This document shows, in pieces, positions 15,937 to 21,708 of a stretch of 21,708 nucleotides of DNA. The notes beneath the pieces are model-generated. The model was not told where the DNA came from, did not search any database, and worked only from the letters and a program-made list of their open reading frames with translations. The translations under genes and the position numbers were made by a program. The DNA is from JBDREF01 sp043820045 (GTDB taxonomy: Bacteria > Planctomycetota > Phycisphaerae > Sedimentisphaerales > Anaerobacaceae), in assembly GCA_043820045.1 (NCBI GenBank), contig JBDREF010000064.1, positions 1 through 21,708 of the forward strand, written 5' to 3'. Numbering within the stretch: the first letter of the stretch is position 1; every line of letters starts with the position of its first letter.

Positions 15937-15959
15937 CATGGGCTAAAGCCCATCCTACA
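15937..15959 (-). repeat. GTAG-headed hairpin (REP-like), copy 2
   Basis: On the minus strand TGTAGG leads into ATGGGCT-TT-AGCCCAT, a 7-bp perfect stem. It starts about 30 bp after the stop of the membrane-anchored protein gene and is the same design as the copy at 15051-15073. Confidence 0.7.
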
Positions 15960-16057
15960 GTTCTAAAGGCACTCTAACGAAGCATAAATTGCCATTTCTG
16001 CTTTAGGCACACCCAAGGTGGAGCACCGCCGAAAAATCCATTCAAATAGTTCCAATA

Positions 16058-16087
16058 GACCCGTCGGCTGCGCTCGGGGTGACGGGG
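16058..16087 (-). repeat. Dispersed repeat fragment of the HPERSRR type
   Basis: Minus-strand sequence CCCCGTCACCCCGAGCGCAG followed by CCGACGGGTC is the core of a repeat found in many genomes, whose false translation reads RHPERSRR (visible here on the minus strand). The 238-bp space between 15906 and 16143 contains this and the REP-like copy 2, and no gene that I can see. Confidence 0.55.
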
Positions 16088-16147
16088 AATAGGGATTCCG
16101 GCCTGGCTCAGGGAATAGGTCGATTCACCCGGCGATTCGGTTCTTGA

Positions 16148-16176
16148 TTGACGCTGCCTGCGCGGTGGGTTATTGT
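16148..16176 (+). promoter_or_regulatory. Sigma70-type promoter of lhgO
   Basis: TTGACG (16148-16153), 17 bp and TATTGT (16171-16176) place the start of transcription near 16183, about 36 bases before ATG 16219. This supports 16219 over the upstream in-frame ATG at 16177, which directly follows the -10 box. Confidence 0.55.
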
Positions 16177-16218
16177 ATGGCTCGAAAGTTTGACCCGGGC
16201 CTTTGGGGATTTTGGATA

Positions 16219-17445
16219 ATGAACGGACACACCGATTTCGATATCGCTGTAATAGGCGGAGGTATTGTCGGCCTGGCATCGGCCTACAAGATCACCCTCA
16301 GCCATCCCGAAGTTCGCATCGCCGTAGTGGATAAGGAGGACCGATTAGCGGCCCATCAGACCGGGCACAACTCCGGCGTAATCCACTCAGGGCTGTACTA
16401 CGAACCCGGCTCAACCAAGGCCGTAACTTGTGCCGAAGGGCGAAAAGAGCTTATCGCCTTTGCCAAAAAGCACAAAATCCCGTACGAAATCTGCGGCAAA
16501 ATAATCGTTGCAACGCGGCAAAAAGAGCTGGTCAACCTCGAAAGGATCCTCCAGAAGGGCCGGGAAAACAACATTGAAGGGCTCGAAATAATCGGGCCCG
16601 AGGAAATCAAGGAGGCCGAACCCCTCTGTGAAGGCATCGCCGCCATAAGAGTGCCGTCTGCGGGGATCATCGATTTTGTCAAGGTCGCAGAGAAGCTGGC
16701 CGAGCTTGTGGTGAAGAACGGCGACGGCAACAGAATCCTCGTCTCAAACGAGGTAACAGCACTGGACAAGCACGATTTCTATACGAAAGTCATCACAAAT
16801 CGGGACTCTTTCGGCGCGAAGTATATCATCAACTGCGGCGGACTTCAGTGCGACAGAATCGCAAAGATGGACAGCGTCCATCCCGGCATGCGAATAGTGC
16901 CCTTCCGCGGCGACTACTACGAACTGACCGAAGAGGCCAGAGAAAAGGTCAAAGGCCTGATATATCCCGTGCCGGACCCGGCCTTTCCGTTTCTCGGGAT
17001 TCATTTTACCCGCATGATTGACGGCGGCGTCGAGTGCGGGCCGAACGCGGTCTTCTCTTTCAAGCGGGAGGGTTACGGCAAAACGGATTTCAATCTGACG
17101 GACTGCTGGGATTCCCTGTCCTACGGCGGAACATGGAAGCTGTTTCTCAGGTACTGGAGATACGGGCTGGGCGAATACGCCAGGGCGTTCTCAAGGAAAC
17201 GGTTCCTGCGGGAACTGCAAAGACTTGTGCCTTCGCTTCAGGACGAGGACATAAAGCCCTGCAAAGCAGGCGTGCGGGCCCAGGCGCTGGCGCCGAACGG
17301 CGGGCTTATCGACGATTTCAAAATAGAAAGACAAAGAAACTCGATTCACGTTTTGAACGCCCCATCGCCGGCGGCGACGGCGTCATTAGCCATCGGCGAT
17401 CACATTAGCCGTATGGCAACGGAATACTTTAAGCTCAGAGACTAA
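16219..17445 (+). CDS. lhgO: L-2-hydroxyglutarate oxidase/dehydrogenase (FAD)
   Basis: This 408-residue flavoenzyme oxidises L-2-hydroxyglutarate to 2-oxoglutarate and passes electrons to quinone or oxygen. It clears a side product of malate/lactate dehydrogenases or acts in glutarate breakdown. The dinucleotide motif IGGGIVGLASAY is at 12-23. HNSGVIHSGLYYEPGS follows near 54-69. The C-terminal family signature LNAPSPAATASLAIGDHI is seen near 380-397. Length and motifs match LhgO rather than glycine oxidase or glycerol-3-phosphate dehydrogenase. The start ATG 16219 is chosen from the promoter position and GGGGA upstream. The CGGC-domain gene follows after 35 bp in the same direction. Confidence 0.93.
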   Translation: MNGHTDFDIAVIGGGIVGLASAYKITLSHPEVRIAVVDKEDRLAAHQTGHNSGVIHSGLYYEPGSTKAVTCAEGRKELIAFAKKHKIPYEICGKIIVATRQKELVNLERILQKGRENNIEGLEIIGPEEIKEAEPLCEGIAAIRVPSAGIIDFVKVAEKLAELVVKNGDGNRILVSNEVTALDKHDFYTKVITNRDSFGAKYIINCGGLQCDRIAKMDSVHPGMRIVPFRGDYYELTEEAREKVKGLIYPVPDPAFPFLGIHFTRMIDGGVECGPNAVFSFKREGYGKTDFNLTDCWDSLSYGGTWKLFLRYWRYGLGEYARAFSRKRFLRELQRLVPSLQDEDIKPCKAGVRAQALAPNGGLIDDFKIERQRNSIHVLNAPSPAATASLAIGDHISRMATEYFKLRD

Positions 17446-17480
17446 TACACCTGGTGCAGCTCTGTTGGGAAGGTTGGAAC

Positions 17481-17909
17481 ATGATAGACTTGAAGGAAAA
17501 GGACTACGTAGCCGTGGTGCAATGTCACATCGTCAAGGAACGCTGCCCCGGCTATAACTGCGAGCGGGCGTTCCACGAACGCACCGGCGGTTTTGCCGCA
17601 TATCCGAAGGACAAGGCCTACCGAATGCTCAGTCTCACGTGCGGGGGCTGCTGCGGCCGGGCCGTACAGCGCAAACTTAGCAACCTGGCTCGACGGATAA
17701 AGAAGGCCGAAGGAATCGGCAAAGACCGAATCGTCGTGCAACTGTCGTCCTGCATGACGAAGGATAATTTCCATTCCTCGCCCTGCCCGCACCTCGATTA
17801 CCTAAAGTCGATGATAGCCAAGCTCGGCCTGGACGTGTGCGAGGATACGTTCATAAACGAAACATCGCAAGAGCGGCGCAAGGCGGGTGTGTATAGTGGC
17901 GGCGTTTGA
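17481..17909 (+). CDS. CGGC-domain cysteine-rich protein
   Basis: This 142-residue protein is built around TCGGCCGR, with C54, C57 and C58. Further cysteines lie at 15, 22, 27, about 92 and about 103 (SSCMTKDN and SSPCPHLDY). The pattern matches the CGGC domain (PF08821), found mostly in anaerobes and archaea; the cysteines suggest metal or redox binding, but no biochemical role is settled. The start is ATG 17481 with GGAAGG seven bases upstream. The gene lies 35 bp after lhgO and 16 bp before the deacylase gene, so the three probably form one operon. Confidence 0.85.
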   Translation: MIDLKEKDYVAVVQCHIVKERCPGYNCERAFHERTGGFAAYPKDKAYRMLSLTCGGCCGRAVQRKLSNLARRIKKAEGIGKDRIVVQLSSCMTKDNFHSSPCPHLDYLKSMIAKLGLDVCEDTFINETSQERRKAGVYSGGV

Positions 17910-17925
17910 CAAACGAGACAAGACG

Positions 17926-18906
17926 ATGAAAACCAAGCACGACAAGAATCGTTCGCAGAGAGTTAAATACTCATTCCTTAAGCTTCTGACCGGCTCGGAT
18001 TTGTCCCGGCGGCGGCTGCCTCTTATGGCGGTCGAGAGCGTGCACGCCGGCCCGGTCGTCTGGCTGACGGGCTGCATCCACGGCGACGAGGTCACCGGCA
18101 TCGTTACTATCCAGGAGGTCTTCAAGACCATCCGCAAGCAGCAGTTGTTGAGAGGCTCGCTTTACGCCTTCCCGCTGATGAACCCGATTGGGTTCGAGAC
18201 CGCCAGCAGAAACATCACGCTGAGCAAGGAAGACCTCAACCGCAGCTTTCCGGGCGATAAGAACGGCTCGGTCGCCGAGCGAATCGCAGACATAATATTC
18301 TCCACCATAAAAGAAACGAAGCCGACCCTCGTGCTGGACCTGCACAACGACTGGATGAAGTCGATTCCATACGCGCTGGTTGACCGGAACCCCGGCGGCG
18401 CTCACAAGGCGGCTTACGAGGCCACAAAGAAGGTTGCGGAACAATCGGGCTTTCTGGTGGTCATGGAAACCGAAGATACCACGAGGTCCTTTTCCTACAG
18501 CCTGCTGGCCAGCGACATTCCGGCCCTGACAATCGAGCTGGGCGAGTCGTACGTCGTCAACGAACGAAACGTCGAATACGGCGTCAAATCCATCATGGGC
18601 ATCCTGGCCCATCTGGAAATGATAAAGAAACCCGAGGAGGATTTCACGTTTCAGGTAGCCCAGCCCTTCAGGGGCAAGGCATTGAAGCTATCGTCGCTGC
18701 CCGTCAGCTCCGCCAGCGGGATCATACGGTTTCTGGCCAAGCCCGGCGACGTCGTCAGCAAGGGTCAACCCGTCGCAAAAACCTACAATGCCTTTGGAAA
18801 ACTGATGGATACGCTGCTGTGCCTCACTGACGGCGTGGTCCTCGGACATTCGGACTTCGCCGTAGCATTCCCCGGCGCGCCTGTTATGGCCTTCGGCATA
18901 ACATAG
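17926..18906 (+). CDS. Succinylglutamate desuccinylase/aspartoacylase family zinc deacylase
   Basis: This 326-residue M14-type metalloenzyme has zinc ligands in GCIHGDEVTG (H52, E55) and in LDLHND (H140). It also has the family motif DLNRSFPG at 103-110 and the catalytic Glu in IELGE near 205. The C-terminal part (about 245-326) looks like a barrel-sandwich/biotinyl-like domain (FLAKPGDVVSKGQPVAKTY). Members remove acyl groups from amino acids such as N-succinylglutamate or N-acetylaspartate; the substrate here is not known, although its place with lhgO hints at a C5 dicarboxylate or acyl-amino acid. An upstream GTG (17887) would overlap the CGGC gene; I prefer ATG 17926, with ACGAGA upstream. 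Confidence 0.88.
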   Translation: MKTKHDKNRSQRVKYSFLKLLTGSDLSRRRLPLMAVESVHAGPVVWLTGCIHGDEVTGIVTIQEVFKTIRKQQLLRGSLYAFPLMNPIGFETASRNITLSKEDLNRSFPGDKNGSVAERIADIIFSTIKETKPTLVLDLHNDWMKSIPYALVDRNPGGAHKAAYEATKKVAEQSGFLVVMETEDTTRSFSYSLLASDIPALTIELGESYVVNERNVEYGVKSIMGILAHLEMIKKPEEDFTFQVAQPFRGKALKLSSLPVSSASGIIRFLAKPGDVVSKGQPVAKTYNAFGKLMDTLLCLTDGVVLGHSDFAVAFPGAPVMAFGIT

Positions 18907-18962
18907 GAGTATGTTGAAAAATGGGAGATTGCTTTGTCGCTTCGGCCCTAAGGGGCAAGCTC

Positions 18963-19001
18963 CTCGCAATGACAGGAAGTGCATTGTCATGTCATTGCGA
19001 G
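18963..19001. repeat. Inverted pair of TGTCATTGCGAG ends
   Basis: CTCGCAATGACA (18963-18974) and TGTCATTGCGAG (18990-19001) are perfect complements across 15 bp. The left arm belongs to a longer element of the type whose false translation reads EERSDEAI (about 18924-18976). The pair looks like two copies of one dispersed repeat facing each other. Confidence 0.7.
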
Positions 19002-19050
19002 CCGCTGCGCTGCCTCGCGGCTGGTGTCGGGAAGAGAATAGGCCGTAGCA

Positions 19051-19145
19051 GTAGGGTGTGCAACTCGTTGCACACGCGGATTTGATCGGCTTGCTGTACA
19101 CGGCCCCGATCCGCGTGTGCAAAAACGGAATTTTGCACACCCTAC
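19051..19145. repeat. 95-bp nested palindrome from two facing GTAG-headed hairpins
   Basis: The terminal inverted repeat GTAGGGTGTGCAA (19051-19063) matches 19133-19145 perfectly over 13 bp. Inside it, TTGCACACGCGGAT (19068-19081) is complementary to 19109-19122. Each half is also a hairpin by itself: GTGTGCAA-CTCG-TTGCACAC on the left and GTGTGCAAAA-ACGGAA-TTTTGCACAC on the right. The left half is headed by GTAG on the plus strand and the right half on the minus strand, so it is a BIME-like pair. Confidence 0.85.
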
Positions 19146-19174
19146 GAGTACCTCCAAGGCCTATTTTCTCAGGA

Positions 19175-19191
19175 GCGATTCGCAGAATCGC
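19175..19191. repeat. Short hairpin upstream of priA
   Basis: GCGATTC-GCA-GAATCGC is a perfect 7-bp stem with a 3-base loop. On the minus strand a GTAGGGC lies about 20 bases before it (near 19204-19210), so it may be a diverged GTAG hairpin. Confidence 0.4.
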
Positions 19192-19254
19192 GCGGCAATC
19201 TCAGGCCCTACAATAAGGACTTTTTTAACAGGCTCAGAAGGATTGTTAAGAACT

Positions 19255-21624
19255 ATGCGTAAACAACAAACGAGTAACTTGTTCCAAGAACAGACGGACG
19301 AAGCCGTCGGCAGCCACATCATTCGCGTGGCGTTCGAGTCGGCGGCGGATACGGAGTTTGACTATCGCGTCCCGGATGCGCTCTGGCCGATTCGTGCAGG
19401 CCAGAGAATAGAGGCCCCTTTCGGCAGAGGCAATAAACTGCAAAAGGGCTTCTGCGTCGAATCGGATGTTCCCGCGAGAGATGCATTCGGAAGCGAGGAC
19501 CGGGGCATCAGGCTCAAAACGGTCTCGCGAGTTGTTGACGCCGAGCCGTTGGTTGACGCCGAATTGATGGCGTTGGCCCGGTGGATAAGCAGCTATTACG
19601 TCTGCCCGCTGGGGCAGGTCCTGGCCGCGATGGTGCCGGCGGCGGTGAAAAAGGGCGCAGGAGTCAAGACGCAGAGATATGTTTACCTTGCAGTCAGCGA
19701 AGCTGATATCGAAAAGACCATCGACGAACTTCGAGGCAAGAAGCAGAAGCAAATTGTCACCAGCCTTCGCAAGTTTAATGCCTTTGACCTCGATTCGGCT
19801 TTAGAGTTGCAAGCGGCTCTCGATACGGCCGGCTGCGGCGCCGAAACGGTCAAGAGCCTGGCCCGGAGAAAAATCGTCAAGCTGGCCCAGAAGACGATAT
19901 TGACGTCCCTGCCCGCCATTCCTGACGGACTGTCAACAAGGATGGAACGGCAGATAGTTCTCAACGACGACCAGCAGAAGGCCCTTGCCGCCATCGAGGC
20001 CCAGATAAAATCGGATGAATTCGGCGTCACGCTCCTGCATGGCGTTACCGACAGCGGCAAAACGGAGCTTTATATCAGGGCCATCCAGGCGGTGCAGCGA
20101 AAGGGTAAAAGCGCCATCGTGCTGCTTCCCGAAATCGCCCTGACCACACAAACCGTGCAGCGATTCAACGAGCGGTTCGAGAAAATTGCCGTAATGCACT
20201 CCGGCCTTACCGCCGCACAGAGGAACGTGCAGTGGCAGAAAATAAAATCCGGAAAGGCCGACGTCGTTATCGGCGCCCGCTCGGCGGTGTTCGCCCCGCT
20301 GGATAAACTCGGGCTCATCGTCGTCGATGAAGAGCACGAACCCAGCTACAAGCAGGACACCGCCCCGCGCTACAACGGCAGAGACGTGGCGATCAAACGG
20401 GCACAACTTGCCAACGCGCAATGCATCCTCGGCAGCGCCACGCCGTCGCTGGAGATGTTGGCTAATTGCCAGGGCAGGAAACATTTTCGCCTGCTGCGGC
20501 TGCCCAAAAGAGTGATGGACTTGCCCATGCCCCAGATGAGGCTGGTCGATTTACGCCAGACGGAGATGACGCAGAAAGGCATCAATCTGATAAGCGAGCC
20601 CTTGGCCGCACATCTCAGAGAGACCCTTGAGAAAAAAGAGCAGGCAATCCTGCTGCTGAACCGCCGCGGCTACAGCAATTTCGTCTTCTGCCCCTCGTGC
20701 AAGCACACGCTGCACTGCCGTAACTGCGACGTAACGCTTACTTTCCACAAGTCGAAGAAGCCCCGCTTCAAGCGAATGCGAACCGTCACCGGCGAGCACA
20801 TAAACTACGGCTACGCAATATGCCATTACTGCATGGCTCAGACGCTCGTTCCGGAAAAATGCCCCTTGTGCGGCAAAAGATTCGCAATGATCGGGCTCGG
20901 CTCGCAACGGCTCGAAGAGGAATTAGCCCACAAGTTCCCCGAGGCCCGCGTTACGAGGATAGACAGCGATTCGATGGCCGGCGGAGATTATTACCGGCTG
21001 CTGAGAGATTTTGGCGAGGGGCGTATCGATATCCTGGCGGGCACGCAGATGTTGGCCAAGGGCCTGCACTTTCCGAACGTCACGCTGGTCGGCATAATCA
21101 GCGCCGATACGTGCCTCTACCTGCCCGACTTCAGGGCCAACGAGCGGACTTTTCAGTTGATCTCGCAGGTGGCCGGGCGGGCGGGCCGCTCGGAAAAGAA
21201 GGGAACCGTGTTCGTTCAGACGTTCCTGCCGAATCAGCCGGCGATACGCCTGGCCGTAGCCGGTGACTTCGACGGCTTCATCAGGGAGGAGCTGAAACAC
21301 CGCGAAGCCTGCAACCTGCCGCCCTTCTGGCGGTTGGCCGTAGTTGGTCTGCGGGACATGAAGTTCGAGAAGCTCGAAGCCGCGTGCAAGCAGATGCGGC
21401 AACGGATAATCGCCATTATAGGACGCGAAGGGCTCAAGGCGACCGTCCGCGGGCCTATGCCGGCGGTTATAAGCCGAATCCAGCGATTCCACAGGATGCA
21501 GATAATCATCCAGGCCCCGGAGGCGGCGACTATCCAACGGCTGTTCAACTGCCTGCGGGCCCAGCCCCCCATCCGCCCGGCCGTAAAAATCGCAATAGAT
21601 ATCGACCCGGTAAATTTATTGTAG
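19255..21624 (+). CDS. priA: Primosomal protein N' (replication restart helicase PriA)
   Basis: This 789-residue 3'-to-5' helicase reloads the replisome at collapsed forks. The N-terminal 3'-end-binding domain begins at about residue 20 (IRVAFESAADTEFDYRVP). Walker A GVTDSGKT is at 263-270 and DEEH at 358-361, followed by the family box EPSYKQDTAPRYNGRD. The zinc region has C479, C482, C488, C491, C523, C526, C536 and C539. About 17 extra residues lie between H498 and C523, compared with E. coli PriA. The helicase motif AGTQMLAKGLHFPNVTLVG and QVAGRAGRSEKKG follow, and the end VKIAIDIDPVNLL matches the family C-terminus. The start is ATG 19255, with AAGGA 12 bases upstream; upstream frame is repeat sequence. 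Confidence 0.96.
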   Translation: MRKQQTSNLFQEQTDEAVGSHIIRVAFESAADTEFDYRVPDALWPIRAGQRIEAPFGRGNKLQKGFCVESDVPARDAFGSEDRGIRLKTVSRVVDAEPLVDAELMALARWISSYYVCPLGQVLAAMVPAAVKKGAGVKTQRYVYLAVSEADIEKTIDELRGKKQKQIVTSLRKFNAFDLDSALELQAALDTAGCGAETVKSLARRKIVKLAQKTILTSLPAIPDGLSTRMERQIVLNDDQQKALAAIEAQIKSDEFGVTLLHGVTDSGKTELYIRAIQAVQRKGKSAIVLLPEIALTTQTVQRFNERFEKIAVMHSGLTAAQRNVQWQKIKSGKADVVIGARSAVFAPLDKLGLIVVDEEHEPSYKQDTAPRYNGRDVAIKRAQLANAQCILGSATPSLEMLANCQGRKHFRLLRLPKRVMDLPMPQMRLVDLRQTEMTQKGINLISEPLAAHLRETLEKKEQAILLLNRRGYSNFVFCPSCKHTLHCRNCDVTLTFHKSKKPRFKRMRTVTGEHINYGYAICHYCMAQTLVPEKCPLCGKRFAMIGLGSQRLEEELAHKFPEARVTRIDSDSMAGGDYYRLLRDFGEGRIDILAGTQMLAKGLHFPNVTLVGIISADTCLYLPDFRANERTFQLISQVAGRAGRSEKKGTVFVQTFLPNQPAIRLAVAGDFDGFIREELKHREACNLPPFWRLAVVGLRDMKFEKLEAACKQMRQRIIAIIGREGLKATVRGPMPAVISRIQRFHRMQIIIQAPEAATIQRLFNCLRAQPPIRPAVKIAIDIDPVNLL

Positions 21625-21650
21625 CTTGCAATCCGCCGCATCCCCCCGGT

Positions 21651-21708
21651 CTGTCACCCCCGCCAAAGCGGGGGTCCATGACCGTACACTTTTTCTGGAT
21701 TCCTGCCT
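21651..21708 (+). repeat. Dispersed intergenic repeat (type B, copy 2), cut by the window edge
   Basis: CTGTCACCCCCGCCAAAGCG, then GGGGTCC, a spacer and TGGATTCCTGCCT follow the same order as copy 1 at 8815-8884 (opposite orientation), with substitutions. The element begins 26 bp after the priA stop. Confidence 0.75.

Larger units (their letters stand above)
18907..19254 (+). other. Repeat-filled intergenic stretch before priA, no gene seen
   Basis: All of the notable content is repeats: an inverted pair of TGTCATTGCGAG-type ends (18963-19001), a 95-bp nested palindrome (19051-19145) and a small hairpin (19175-19191). Frames that cross it are spurious translations of these repeats. The priA promoter must lie at the right end, but I could not pin it down. 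Confidence 0.7.

Noticed and set aside
15974..16279. Minus-strand frames reading HPERSRR, and similar frames elsewhere reading RESGDP or LRGACPLG
   Set aside because: These are known false translations of dispersed intergenic repeats, not genes.
1..21708. CRISPR arrays, tRNA or rRNA genes, insertion sequences or prophage genes
   Set aside because: I saw no regularly spaced direct repeats, no cloverleaf, no transposase or phage protein motifs in any frame.

Overview
The window looks like chromosomal DNA of moderate to high GC from an uncultured bacterium. A planctomycete-like lineage (Phycisphaerae or relatives) is my best guess. The reasons are the C-terminal tail of a LamG/concanavalin-like protein at the left edge, a very long SecA with an expanded helical-wing region, an ALDH4-type P5C dehydrogenase, and intergenic spaces full of short dispersed palindromes. 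This assignment is inference, because there is no rRNA gene in the window.

Layout. At 2-82 a secreted LamG-like protein ends and is followed by a strong terminator. At 450-1730 glyA (serine hydroxymethyltransferase) lies on the minus strand. It is divergent from a TPR protein (1889-3319), which is followed at once by an AT-richer Walker-type ATPase with a C-terminal winged-helix-like region (3322-4521). A translation and RNA block follows: rpsT, rnr (RNase R), a frameshifted flavin reductase and efp. Then come secA and, 21 bp behind it, a P5C dehydrogenase (pruA type) that ends in a strong terminator. Next is a two-gene minimal nucleotidyltransferase/HEPN module, then a membrane-anchored protein of unknown function. 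The last block is lhgO (L-2-hydroxyglutarate oxidase), a CGGC-domain protein and an AstE/AspA-type zinc deacylase, probably one operon, followed by priA.

Most genes are housekeeping: one-carbon metabolism, translation, RNA decay, protein export, replication restart and glutamate/proline catabolism. The less ordinary content is as follows. (1) SecA has five tandem modules of about 60 residues that resemble the normally single helical-wing module. (2) A C-rich tract breaks the flavin reductase by exactly one base. (3) There is a family of GTAG-headed hairpins (REP-like), two of which form a 95-bp nested palindrome, plus copies of other dispersed elements; one of these supplies the ribosome-binding site of secA. 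(4) A 35-bp element occurs upstream of both the MNT/HEPN pair and the unknown membrane protein. (5) The MNT/HEPN pair and the TPR/ATPase pair are accessory-like. I do not see a CRISPR array, an insertion sequence, a tRNA or an rRNA. I found no complete new system that I would claim outright; the SecA repeats and the REP-like family are the strongest leads.
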